Below, piece by piece: positions 43,939-52,303 of a stretch of 62,483 bases of DNA. A program made the translations under genes and the position numbers. This DNA comes from Clostridium_T sp040217795 (GTDB taxonomy: Bacteria > Bacillota > Clostridia > Clostridiales > Clostridiaceae). Positions within the stretch are counted from its first letter, which is position 1, and each line of letters opens with the position of its first letter. The stretch covers positions 1 to 62,483 of the forward strand of contig JBEHWK010000007.1 in the NCBI GenBank assembly GCA_040217795.1, in the 5' to 3' direction. A model generated the notes under the pieces. The model was not told the origin of the DNA and did not search any database. It saw only the letters and a list, made by a program, of their open reading frames with translations.

Positions 43939-44766
43939 TTAATACCATTCAGGTTTTTGAAAAGATTTGAATATTCCTTTTGAATCTTCGATAACTGTCC
44001 TGAACTCTTGTGACTGGACAGCTTCCTTCAGGTCCTTTCCTAAATCCTTATCAAGATCCTCTGTTCTTACTGTAACAACATTTTTATATTTTTCTGAAAG
44101 TTCTTCAAGCTTCAAAGCATTTGACAAATCTAAACCTGCTGATAGTGCATAGTTTCCTGTTATTACTGCTATATCTGTACTGTCAAGACTTCTTGGCAAT
44201 TGAGCTGCTTCAATAGGTACCAGTTTCAATCCTTTTTTATTTTCTACAATATCTCTTTCGGTAGCTTTAGTCTGGTCTATATTGTCTTTTATTTTAATCA
44301 GGCCTTCCTTTTGCAAAAAGGTTAATGCTCTAGCAAGGTTTGACGCATCATTTGGAATTGCAACCTTGGCTCCATCTGTTAACTGGTCCAAAGATTTTAT
44401 TTTGTTGGAGAATATGCCCATACCTGCGGTAGGAACACTTACTACTGCCGAAATATCTAAATTATTGTCTTTTGAGAATTTTTGAAGATAAGCTGTATGT
44501 TGGAACAGGTTTGCGTCAATTTCTTTATTTGCAAGGGCCTTGTCCGGCTGTACATAGTCACTGAATTCTTTAATGGTTACTTTATATCCCTTCTTTTCCA
44601 GTACAGGTGATATAGCCTTTTTCACCATATCTCCATACGGACCAGGACATACCCCAACAGTTATATTTTTAATTGCTGCTTTTTTAGTGCTGTTTCCGCA
44701 GGCAGCAACACTTAAAGATAATGTTAATGCAATTGTTATTCCTATAAGTTTCTTAATTTTATTCAT
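43939..44766 (-). CDS. metQ: Methionine-binding lipoprotein MetQ/NlpA
   Basis: 275 residues with a lipoprotein signal (lipobox LSVAAC, cysteine about 23) and an NlpA-type binding domain: VGVCPGPYGDMVKKA, FSDYVQPDKALANKEIDANLFQH and IPNDASNLARAL. It captures methionine, or related D- or L-amino acids, outside the membrane and delivers it to MetI. It is the second gene of the operon, 15 bp after the aminotransferase gene, with AGGAGGGAAATAT before its ATG. Confidence 0.94.
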   Translation of the reverse strand: MNKIKKLIGITIALTLSLSVAACGNSTKKAAIKNITVGVCPGPYGDMVKKAISPVLEKKGYKVTIKEFSDYVQPDKALANKEIDANLFQHTAYLQKFSKDNNLDISAVVSVPTAGMGIFSNKIKSLDQLTDGAKVAIPNDASNLARALTFLQKEGLIKIKDNIDQTKATERDIVENKKGLKLVPIEAAQLPRSLDSTDIAVITGNYALSAGLDLSNALKLEELSEKYKNVVTVRTEDLDKDLGKDLKEAVQSQEFRTVIEDSKGIFKSFQKPEWY

Positions 44767-44781
44767 GATATTTCCCTCCTG

Positions 44782-45942
44782 TTAATTTATATATAATTGT
44801 AATTTTTTTAATCTACTTAACGCTTCAATCAAAGTCTCATCTTTTTTTGCAAAGTGAAGCCTAATATAATTATGTACTTCTTCCCTGAAAAAGCTTGATC
44901 CCGGAACAGCTGCAACTCCAATTTCCTTTGCAAGCCATTCACAAAATTTATAATCATCCTTCTCCTTGAATTCTGATATATCAACCAGAACATAATATGC
45001 TCCCTGAGGTTTAAAGTATTTTAATCCTATTTCATCAAGTCCATTTAAAAACAATTCTCTCTTTCTTTCATAAGTGCTGGATAAAGATTCATAATATTTA
45101 TCCGGAAGCTCCAGTCCTGCAACTGCAGCCTTTTGAAGTGGAGCTGCTGCACCTACTGTTAAAAAGTCGTGGACTTTTTTGCAATTTTCTATTACCTCTT
45201 TTGAAGCAATAATATACCCCAATCTCCAGCCGGTTATTGAGTAAGTCTTCGATAAGGAACTGCATGAAATAGTTCTCTCGAACATTCCTGGCAGGGATGC
45301 AAGGTAAGTATGTTCATTTGGTTTAAATGCGATATGTTCATAAACTTCATCAGTAATTACATAAGTATCGAATTCTTCTGCAAGCTCACTTATATAAAGG
45401 AGCTCTTCCCTAGTGAAGACTTTTCCGGTTGGATTTGATGGGTTGCATAATATAAGCGCCTTAGGATTCTGCTCAAAGGCTTTTCTTAAATCCTTCTTAT
45501 TATAATTGAATTCAGGAGGTATAAGCGGTACAAATATTGGCTCTGCACCTGCTAATATTGCATCTGCACTATAATTTTCATAAAATGGTGAAAATACAAT
45601 AACCTTGTCTCCTGGATTACAGACTGACATCATTGCAGCCATCATTGCTTCGGTGCTTCCGCATGTTACCACAATATTCTCCTCAGGATTAATCTCAACA
45701 CCCATGAATTTCTCCTGTTTCCTTGCGAGTTTATCCCTGAACTCTTTGGAACCCCAGGTAATTTCATACTGGTGGGGCCCATCAACAGCTGCTTGCTTTA
45801 AAGCCTCTATCAATTCCTCAGGCGGGTCAAAATCGGGAAACCCTTGTGATAAGTTTATAGCTCCATATTTATCAGCGATTCTTGTCATTTTTCTAATAAC
45901 AGATTCAGAAAAAAACTCCAATCTACTGCTTAATCTTTGCAT
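44782..45942 (-). CDS. Class I/II aminotransferase (methionine/kynurenine aminotransferase-like)
   Basis: 386 residues, PLP fold type I. Key sites: LSQGFPDFDPP, CNPSNPTGKVFT, TDEVYEH and SLSKTYSITGWRLGY with the PLP lysine. It resembles the KAT/YbdL subgroup, which accepts methionine, glutamine and aromatic amino acids. It is the first gene of the operon with metQNI and the glcD-type gene, so methionine or a similar amino acid is a reasonable substrate: import, transamination to a 2-oxo acid, then redox exchange with the 2-hydroxy acid. That pathway is inference from context. Confidence 0.85.
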   Translation of the reverse strand: MQRLSSRLEFFSESVIRKMTRIADKYGAINLSQGFPDFDPPEELIEALKQAAVDGPHQYEITWGSKEFRDKLARKQEKFMGVEINPEENIVVTCGSTEAMMAAMMSVCNPGDKVIVFSPFYENYSADAILAGAEPIFVPLIPPEFNYNKKDLRKAFEQNPKALILCNPSNPTGKVFTREELLYISELAEEFDTYVITDEVYEHIAFKPNEHTYLASLPGMFERTISCSSLSKTYSITGWRLGYIIASKEVIENCKKVHDFLTVGAAAPLQKAAVAGLELPDKYYESLSSTYERKRELFLNGLDEIGLKYFKPQGAYYVLVDISEFKEKDDYKFCEWLAKEIGVAAVPGSSFFREEVHNYIRLHFAKKDETLIEALSRLKKLQLYIN

Positions 45943-46004
45943 TTATAATTCCCCCTTATGATAATATTACACGCACTACAATGCCTAGTAATTCTATATG
46001 ATTA

Positions 46005-46032
46005 ATTATAATTAGATTTTTGATTTTGTCAA
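46005..46032 (-). promoter_or_regulatory. Promoter of the aminotransferase-metQNI-glcD operon
   Basis: On the minus strand TTGACA (plus 46027-46032) and TATAAT (plus 46005-46010), spacer 16 bp. No S-box (SAM) or T-box leader is visible between it and the first gene. Confidence 0.78.
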
Positions 46033-46141
46033 TATTTAGATTATAATTTCGAAACAAAAAGTTTGACTTCATCACTTTTGCCAAGAAACCCGCTTCCTTA
46101 TACAGTCAAAACACCAGAAATTAATTCTGGTGTTTTGATTT
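46020..46141 (+). ncRNA. Candidate small RNA with own promoter and terminator
   Basis: In the gap between divergent genes, TTGATT (46020-46025) and TATAAT (46042-46047), spacer 16 bp, face plus. A perfect hairpin CAAAACACCAGAA (46107-46119) with TTCTGGTGTTTTG (46125-46137) and ATTTT follows about 60 bases later. There is no ORF between. A terminator has no other purpose between divergent genes, which suggests a transcript of roughly 85-90 nt. The rest of this 336-bp gap shows nothing else. Confidence 0.45.
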
Positions 46142-46278
46142 TATTTATGCATATTAATTACTATATTTGTTCAAGTTCAAACTTATTGAAAGGGTTTTCT
46201 ATAAAGAATATAATCATAATAAAGAATATAGCTTAATTCGCCAGAAAAAATATTCTATGATTATAGGAGGGTTTGATT

Positions 46279-47040
46279 ATGGGAAAATTAACTGATAAAG
46301 TTGCAGTTGTAACAGGTGCCGGCAGTGGCATGGGCAAAGCAATTTCAATACTGTATGCTAAAGAAGGGGCAAAAGTTGTTGCTGCAGATATGAATCTAGC
46401 TTCAGTTAAAGCTGTTGTTGATGAGATTGAGTCTTTTGGAGGAAAAGCAATGGCATTAGCTGCAAATGTGGCAAAGGAAGATGATGTGCAAAATCTCATC
46501 GACTCCGCAGTAATTACATATGGAACACTAGACATACTTGTGAATAATGCAGGAATAATGGATAATTTTGTTCCTGCAGAAGCACTGACAGATGAGCTTT
46601 GGGATAAGGTTTTTGCAGTAAATTCAACAGGACCAATGAGAACCATCAGAAAAGCACTTCCCATATTTTTAAATAAGGGAAAAGGGGTTATCATTAACAT
46701 TGCTTCTGTAGGAGGAGTTACCGGTTCAAAGGCAGGTGCAGCATATACAGCATCGAAGTTTGCTCTTGTGGGATTAACTAAAAATGTAGGATTTCAATAT
46801 GCAAAGTCTGGTATTCGTTGTAATGCAATTGCTCCTGGTGCTGTGAATACAAATATAGGAAAAACAATAAACAATCCAAATAAATTCGGTATGGACAGAG
46901 CTATGTCAGGAATCAATTTAAATCCAAGAGCCGGAGAGCCTAAAGAAATTGCTGGAGTTGCATTGTTCCTGGCGTCAGATGATTCGAGCTTTGTAAATGG
47001 TTCAGTAATCACTGCTGATGGAGGCTGGACTGCATATTAG
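46279..47040 (+). CDS. SDR family oxidoreductase
   Basis: 253 residues of the classical short-chain dehydrogenase family. It has the cofactor loop TGAGSGMGKA, the DMN segment after beta-2, NNAGIMDN, the catalytic serine in NIASVGG, and YTASKFAL with Tyr and Lys. FabG and many sugar or secondary-alcohol dehydrogenases share these, so the substrate is unknown. I start at the ATG at 46279, with ATAGGAGGG upstream; an in-frame TTG two codons earlier is too close to that site. It is a single gene. Confidence 0.9.
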   Translation: MGKLTDKVAVVTGAGSGMGKAISILYAKEGAKVVAADMNLASVKAVVDEIESFGGKAMALAANVAKEDDVQNLIDSAVITYGTLDILVNNAGIMDNFVPAEALTDELWDKVFAVNSTGPMRTIRKALPIFLNKGKGVIINIASVGGVTGSKAGAAYTASKFALVGLTKNVGFQYAKSGIRCNAIAPGAVNTNIGKTINNPNKFGMDRAMSGINLNPRAGEPKEIAGVALFLASDDSSFVNGSVITADGGWTAY

Positions 47041-47051
47041 ATATAAAACAT

Positions 47052-47096
47052 AACGGCTGTTTAAGGTGCTTTAAGCATCCTAAACAGCCGTTTAAG
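47052..47096. terminator. Bidirectional terminator
   Basis: AACGGCTGTTTA (47052-47063) pairs with TAAACAGCCGTT (47081-47092), with further inner pairing. It separates the converging SDR and fbp genes. Confidence 0.82.
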
Positions 47097-47097
47097 T

Positions 47098-49083
47098 CTA
47101 TTTCTGTTCCTTTATGATCCCGCTTCTGTATGCTTTAAGCAGTAAAACTAGATCTTCTATCTGGTTTTTGATTTCGTCGCCTGCATCTGTGTCTTCCACT
47201 TTTTTTCTTACGAAGACCTGTTCGAAGGCTACACTTGTAGACAGTATGTCCGTTTCCTCTTCAATTGCTTTTTGTGTTGATTCAAAAGGTTCATGAGTTG
47301 TAAGCATAAGCCCATAGGAATTATATATTAAAGTGTATCCGGCTATTCCTGTAACTGCCTGATAAGCTTTAGAAATACCCCCATCAATTACTATAAGCTT
47401 TCCGTTGGCTTTTATAGGATTCTCCCCTTTGACTACCTTGACAGGGACATGTCCGTTAATAATATGTGAATCTTTTGAAGTTAGTCCGAACTCACCAAGT
47501 ATCTTCTTGCAGAATTTTTCGTCATTTCTTAATTCAAAGTACCCATTATTTTCTTCAACATGTGTTTCCTTATCAGTCAGGAAGTACCTCTCAAAGGTGG
47601 CCATCTTACTTTTTCCAAAGAGAGGTGATGCAGGTCCGCACCAAAGGTACCAGATAAAGTCCATACCCTCACGTTTCTCTTCAATGCAGGTAGTATTAAA
47701 ATATCCGCTTCTGGCAATTCTTTCAGCATGGTCGAAAAATTCTTTTCCTGAATATTCCTCATTTCCAATCTTCACCTTTTCGAAATTCCCTGCTTCATCT
47801 ACAGGAATGCAGGCATGGAAAAGCAGGTTGGAGTTATAAATTGTATATATACTTCCTTTAGAGAAAAGAAAACGTGCATGCTCCTGAAGCTTTTCGCTGT
47901 TTTTAAATGATGATGTCAGTCTTCCCATTAAAAGCTTTTCATCATTTGTCAGCTCATAAGGATTATTAGGGTCTATAGTTGGAAAGTTTTTATCATTCAG
48001 CACATAATCTTTATTATTTATCCTGATAGTTCCATTTTCAAAATTAATCTTATCCAGAAGCAGTATCCCATCCATCTTATATTCGGAATGTCTTTTTATT
48101 ATCTGCCCTTCCAGTTTAAATTGTATAATGCTTATCGCCTTATGCATCATTGCTATTAAAGAGCATTCTTTTTGAGAAATATCCTTGTTGGCTGCAACCT
48201 TCGGTCTGAAGTGTTTGCATGGATCATTTTTATAATGTTCCATTGCAAAAGTTGCAAGGGGCAAAAGATTGATTCCATAACTCTCTTCGATTATGTCTAA
48301 ATTTGCATATCTGGCAGATACTCTTATGTTATTGCATATACAAGCTTCGCTGCCTGCAGCTGAACCCATCCAGACTATATCATGATTTCCCCATTGTATA
48401 TCCAGGGAGTGATAATTCATTAAAGTATCAAGAACTTTATCTGCTTCAGCTCCCCTGTCATATATATCGCCAATTACATGAAGCCTGTCGATAACAAGTC
48501 TTTGAATTAATTTTGAAATTGCAACTATAAAAGCAGTTCCCCTGTCAAGCTTGATAATAGTTTCTATTATTTTATAATAGTAGTGCTGCTTATTTGTTAT
48601 ATCCCCATCTTCGTTAAGCAATTCTTCAAGAATATAAGCAAAGTCACTTTGCATTGATTTCCTTACTTTTGATCTTGTATATTTTGAAGAAATGACTTTA
48701 CATATCTGTATCAGCCTGTAGAGGGTAATCTTATACCAATCATCAACATTTTTCTCATCCATTAAAATATAATCCAGCTTTTGTTCCGGATAGTATATAA
48801 TAGTAGCTAATGTCCTTTTTTCAGATTCTCTTAATCTATTTCCAAACACATCGTTTATCTTCCTTTTAATAACCCCGGAAGCATTTCTTAAAATATGGTC
48901 GAAGGCTTCATATTCTCCATGTATATCCGATAAAAAATGCTCAGTACCTTTTGGAAGGTTAAGAATTGCCTGAAGATTGATTATTTCTGTACTTGCTGAA
49001 TCAATATTCGGATATTGTTTAGAAAGCAGTTTGATGTAACTTAAAGTTTTTTGATCATAATTTTCTTGTTGTATATAATTCAT
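47098..49083 (-). CDS. fbp: Fructose-1,6-bisphosphatase class III
   Basis: 661 residues, the size of the Firmicute class III enzyme. Metallophosphatase motifs are clear: FLSDIHGEYEAFDHIL, HVIGDIYDRGAEADK, WGNHDIVWMG and a late INGHVPVK. It removes the 1-phosphate of fructose-1,6-bisphosphate in gluconeogenesis, in the cytoplasm, unrelated in fold to class I. The minus-strand start follows AAAGGGGAGATTCGGGGT. It is monocistronic. The 272-bp gap upstream (49084-49356) is AT-rich and contains only the hairpin at 49307. Confidence 0.96.
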   Translation of the reverse strand: MNYIQQENYDQKTLSYIKLLSKQYPNIDSASTEIINLQAILNLPKGTEHFLSDIHGEYEAFDHILRNASGVIKRKINDVFGNRLRESEKRTLATIIYYPEQKLDYILMDEKNVDDWYKITLYRLIQICKVISSKYTRSKVRKSMQSDFAYILEELLNEDGDITNKQHYYYKIIETIIKLDRGTAFIVAISKLIQRLVIDRLHVIGDIYDRGAEADKVLDTLMNYHSLDIQWGNHDIVWMGSAAGSEACICNNIRVSARYANLDIIEESYGINLLPLATFAMEHYKNDPCKHFRPKVAANKDISQKECSLIAMMHKAISIIQFKLEGQIIKRHSEYKMDGILLLDKINFENGTIRINNKDYVLNDKNFPTIDPNNPYELTNDEKLLMGRLTSSFKNSEKLQEHARFLFSKGSIYTIYNSNLLFHACIPVDEAGNFEKVKIGNEEYSGKEFFDHAERIARSGYFNTTCIEEKREGMDFIWYLWCGPASPLFGKSKMATFERYFLTDKETHVEENNGYFELRNDEKFCKKILGEFGLTSKDSHIINGHVPVKVVKGENPIKANGKLIVIDGGISKAYQAVTGIAGYTLIYNSYGLMLTTHEPFESTQKAIEEETDILSTSVAFEQVFVRKKVEDTDAGDEIKNQIEDLVLLLKAYRSGIIKEQK

Positions 49084-49306
49084 TACCCCGAATCTCCCCT
49101 TTCAAGTTTTACCATAGTAAATAAGATTATAACATTAATGACTAAATATTCAAATTAATTTTTGTAATTTTTTGTTAAAAAAGTTTACATTTCGTTATGT
49201 GATGTACTAAATGGTCATTTTATGCACTTAATGTTATGTATAATTATAAAATATGTTATACAATTTGTAAATAGAGTACTCTATTATATAAAATGTGATG
49301 CGCTTA

Positions 49307-49354
49307 AATGCCCCAGGGGTGGTTACATATACTGGAACCGTCCCTGGGGCATTT
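49307..49354 (-). terminator. Terminator after the ABC permease, related to that after trmB
   Basis: AATGCCCCAGGG (49307-49318) and CCCTGGGGCATT (49343-49354) pair perfectly, two bases past the permease stop. Read on the minus strand, it shares CCCCAGGG, a central TTCCAG and ACCCCTGGGG with the hairpin at 540-583. Confidence 0.8.
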
Positions 49355-49356
49355 AG

Positions 49357-49998
49357 TTAAAACTCTTTTTTTTCACAAACAGAGCATGAAATCAAGTATG
49401 AAATAATTCCTGAAACAATTGTAATCAATACACCTATAAGTAAAAAAAACATTTTATTGCCTATTGAAGTAACAAACGGTGTCAGAAAGCAGCTGTCCTT
49501 TATTATAGAAGGCAGTGAAAATACTATGAAAGCAGGAACCATATATAAAAATCCAGATAATATCCTGCCTTTTTCCATACCTAATTTATAATATATAGGG
49601 TATTGAAATAAACAAGCAATTGATGCCAGGGATCCAGTTAAACAAATTATACCTACTTCTAGCATGCTGATTGACTTTATATTGTAAAGATACAGCATTG
49701 TAATCCCATCTATAATCCATACAATTGCAATTGTACTAATCAAATATAAATACCTGCCTAAAACCATACTTGAAAGTTTGGATGGAAACATATAGTACAT
49801 CCTGTCACACTTTTCATTGCTTTCAACACTGAAAGGTGTTGCTGCAACTATCATTAAAAAGAAAAATAAGTATCCCAGACCCATAAGAGATGTGGATTTT
49901 AATGAGAACATAATAAATATGGCAGGAATCAGCGCCAAATATCTTATTGTGTCTCTCATAATTCTAAAATCAAGCTTTAAATAATTTATTGCATTCAT
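49357..49998 (-). CDS. ABC-2 type transporter permease
   Basis: 213 residues with six predicted membrane segments and no binding-protein features, typical of ABC-2 permeases of the YtrC/YtrD or bacitracin-exporter group. It begins six bases after the ATPase gene with AAGGAGATGATTATCC upstream of the ATG. With that ATPase it should form an exporter, perhaps for a peptide antibiotic or membrane stress signal. The exact substrate is unknown. Confidence 0.85.
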   Translation of the reverse strand: MNAINYLKLDFRIMRDTIRYLALIPAIFIMFSLKSTSLMGLGYLFFFLMIVAATPFSVESNEKCDRMYYMFPSKLSSMVLGRYLYLISTIAIVWIIDGITMLYLYNIKSISMLEVGIICLTGSLASIACLFQYPIYYKLGMEKGRILSGFLYMVPAFIVFSLPSIIKDSCFLTPFVTSIGNKMFFLLIGVLITIVSGIISYLISCSVCEKKEF

Positions 49999-50004
49999 GG
50001 ATAA

Positions 50005-50859
50005 TCATCTCCTTAAACCGCTTATATGGAATATCACAATATCATCAACAGAAGGTTTTTCAACCAATAAATCATTTCCGATATACTTACTGTCCTTAAA
50101 TTCAATCAGTCCTTCAAATCCTAAACTGGACTTCTTATAGCCAATCAGTTTTTCTTTTATTTCTTCAGTTAAATCCTTTATTCCGCCTTTCACCAGCAAA
50201 TATTTTTCTAAGATATTGTCCTTTGTATCATTAAACACAGTCTCACCTTTATCAATGAAACAGAGATAGTCAGCCACTTTCTCAAGGTCACTCATGATAT
50301 GTGTAGAAAAGAACACACTTTTTTTGCCGTCAGATATATACTCCTGAAGTTCTTCCAACATTTCGCTTCTGATTACAGGATCAAGACCGCTTGTGGGTTC
50401 ATCCAATATAAGCAATTTTGTTTCACGGGAAAGTACACTGGCAAACATCAGTTTCATCTTCATCCCTTTTGAATAATCTTTAATCTTTTTTTTCTGCGGT
50501 AACTCCCAGCGATTTGTATAGGAATTGAATTTTTTCTCGTCAAATGAGCGATAAAAGTTCTTAAAGTTGGTAACTACATCCTTTAATGTAAAGCACCCTG
50601 GAATATAGCATTCATCAGCTATATATCCGATATTATTTTTATAAGTTACCTCATTGCCACGATAGTTTTTGTCAAAGACAGTTATTTCTCCGCTGTCAGG
50701 CTTTAATTGATCCATAATCAGTTTAATTGTAGTTGTTTTGCCTGCTCCATTTTGGCCAATATACCCAAGTATATATCCCTCAGGCAGCTTTAGGTTTATA
50801 TTTTTAAGGCTGAAAGATCCAAAACTTTTGTTCAATTCTTTTATTTCTAATGCATACAT
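50005..50859 (-). CDS. ABC transporter ATP-binding protein (YtrB-like)
   Basis: 284 residues from the ATG at 50859, placed after GAGGGAGTGAAAATT; it begins five bases past the GntR stop, and an alternative ATG three codons upstream overlaps that gene. Walker A GQNGAGKTTT, signature YSKGMKMKLMFA (variant of LSGGQ) and Walker B LLILDEPTSGLDP are present, plus a C-terminal extension of about 70 residues. It powers the adjacent ABC-2 permease. The order gntR-ATPase-permease matches ytrAB-type loci, which respond to cell-wall antibiotics in Bacillus. Confidence 0.9.
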   Translation of the reverse strand: MYALEIKELNKSFGSFSLKNINLKLPEGYILGYIGQNGAGKTTTIKLIMDQLKPDSGEITVFDKNYRGNEVTYKNNIGYIADECYIPGCFTLKDVVTNFKNFYRSFDEKKFNSYTNRWELPQKKKIKDYSKGMKMKLMFASVLSRETKLLILDEPTSGLDPVIRSEMLEELQEYISDGKKSVFFSTHIMSDLEKVADYLCFIDKGETVFNDTKDNILEKYLLVKGGIKDLTEEIKEKLIGYKKSSLGFEGLIEFKDSKYIGNDLLVEKPSVDDIVIFHISGLRR

Positions 50860-50864
50860 AATTT

Positions 50865-51236
50865 TCACTCCCTCATCAAATTTTTTAAGATAACTACAAG
50901 TTCCTCATTTGATATATTGGCTAGCCTGGCATTTTCAATAGCGGAGGAAAATGCTTCTTCGATACGCTTTAAATACTGCTCTTTTACCATTTCGTTATCC
51001 TTCGGAAGAACCAAAGTCCCTTTTCCCTGCATCGTAGTTATAAATCCTTCTGCCTCAAGGTCAGAATAGGCTCTTGTGGTGGTAATGACGCTTATTCCAA
51101 GATCCTTTGCAAGCTGGCGTATAGATGGTAAAAACTCATTCTCTGAAAGTTCTCCCGACATTATCTGTTCCTTAATCTGTACTTTTATCTGCTCATAAAT
51201 AGGCACCCCGGATTTATTGGAGATTAGTATTTTCAA
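50865..51236 (-). CDS. GntR family regulator, YtrA type
   Basis: 123 residues: a winged helix-turn-helix (about 8-75, with PIYEQIKVQIKEQIMSGEL, LPSIRQLAKDLGISVITTTRAY and TMQGKGTLV) and a short dimerising tail of about 45 residues, the YtrA layout without a large ligand domain. It lies at the head of its operon behind a 13-bp-arm palindrome that covers the -10 region, so it most likely represses itself and the ABC exporter. Confidence 0.92.
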   Translation of the reverse strand: MKILISNKSGVPIYEQIKVQIKEQIMSGELSENEFLPSIRQLAKDLGISVITTTRAYSDLEAEGFITTMQGKGTLVLPKDNEMVKEQYLKRIEEAFSSAIENARLANISNEELVVILKNLMRE

Positions 51237-51256
51237 TCAAGTTGACCCCCTATTCG

Positions 51257-51302
51257 TATACTGTATATATTTAATTATATACAGTATAATCACTGTTGTC
51301 AA
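51257..51302 (-). promoter_or_regulatory. Promoter and palindromic operator of the GntR/ABC operon
   Basis: On the minus strand TTGACA (plus 51297-51302) and TATAAT (plus 51274-51279), spacer 17 bp. TATACTGTATATA (51257-51269) and TATATACAGTATA (51276-51288) form a perfect inverted repeat over the -10, the expected operator of the YtrA-type regulator. Confidence 0.88.
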
Positions 51303-51330
51303 TATTTAGGTAAATTCTCGTAAATTTAAA

Positions 51331-51364
51331 GCCCATCAGAGTGGTGATGCAACTCTAATGGGCG
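51331..51364 (-). terminator. Probable terminator after the LppM-like gene
   Basis: GCCCAT (51331-51336) plus AGAGT pair with ACTCT plus ATGGGC (51358-51363). On the minus strand the hairpin is followed by TTTAAATTT. Confidence 0.6.
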
Positions 51365-51405
51365 ATGGCAAATAGTTTTATTATTGGATTTTCATATATA
51401 ATATA

Positions 51406-52176
51406 TTAACTTTTTTGGGTACCCTTTTTTCTTCTTATAATCAAAGCAGTCCCAAGCAGTAATATCACAATTCCTCCTCCAACAGCAACTGCAATGTTTG
51501 TTTTATTTGCAACTTTGTATGTTGCCGTAAAAGTTTCACCAGCCTTTAACTGTGAAAGAGTATACTCCCATGTTAATGTATTTTGTTCAGTTTTTGTTGC
51601 ATTGCTGCTTATCAGTTTCCCGGGTGCTGTCAGATTGTTTTTGACAGATATAGAGGATCCTATAAAGCTTGAAATGGTATTCTCCTCTATAAGTGGAGTA
51701 TTTCCTTCACTTTGATTGTTTTTTATCTCATTCATCATTGCATCCAAATTAAAATTTGATGGAAGCTTCATTGTATAAATATATTGAGTTTTGAAAAATG
51801 ATTCTTTCTTTTCGATGTTTATATAAAACTCATTATCCTCTGAGGATTTAAGCAGGTTGTTTAATTCATCCAGGTTTTTAAATGGATATGTAACTGTGGT
51901 AGTTTTTATGCCGTTTTCTTCTTTAGTTTCCGTTGTAACATTTTTATCTTCTAAGTTGAATGCACTTAATATTCCCTGTGAACTATCCTCCAAGCCTGTT
52001 AAGCTGTCGGATTGTTGTGCAAAAATTCCTGTAAGCGTTGCAGTGAAATTAATCTCTCCAGATTCATTTTCATTTATTTTTGTATTCATGCCCAGCTCAG
52101 CTTTTCCGCAGCCATATAAAGATAGTATACAGGCAAATAAAATGGATATTACTATTTTTATAGTCATTAATTTCAT
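51406..52176 (-). CDS. LppM-like lipoprotein with C-terminal membrane anchor
   Basis: 256 residues. A lipoprotein signal ends at a cysteine (LSLYGCGKAE, about 23), followed by an LppM/DUF3153-like beta domain (GMNTKINENESGEINFTATL; TVTYPFKNLDELNNLL), a further beta segment with WEYTLSQLKAGETFTA, and a C-terminal membrane helix (about 230-248) ending in RRKKG. The protein would thus be held at both ends on the outer face of the membrane. Function is unknown. It is divergent from an EF-hand membrane protein gene. Confidence 0.72.
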   Translation of the reverse strand: MKLMTIKIVISILFACILSLYGCGKAELGMNTKINENESGEINFTATLTGIFAQQSDSLTGLEDSSQGILSAFNLEDKNVTTETKEENGIKTTTVTYPFKNLDELNNLLKSSEDNEFYINIEKKESFFKTQYIYTMKLPSNFNLDAMMNEIKNNQSEGNTPLIEENTISSFIGSSISVKNNLTAPGKLISSNATKTEQNTLTWEYTLSQLKAGETFTATYKVANKTNIAVAVGGGIVILLLGTALIIRRKKGTQKS

Positions 52177-52303
52177 ATTCTGCCTCCAGACAATATTTAC
52201 TGTAGTTTATAGTTTTTAACCTCTTCTTTACATTGTTATAAGCTAAAATTAATAATTCTGCAATATACTTTATAATATAAGAGTTTTAAAGGATGGTGAA
52301 GGC

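Noticed and set aside
45943..46278. SAM (S-box) or T-box riboswitch before the met operon
   Set aside because: Neither the S-box core nor the TGGTACCGCG element is present; only promoters and one hairpin are visible.
49084..49306. Small gene in the gap upstream of fbp
   Set aside because: Short frames exist but none has a ribosome binding site or recognisable product; the composition is simple AT-rich intergenic DNA.
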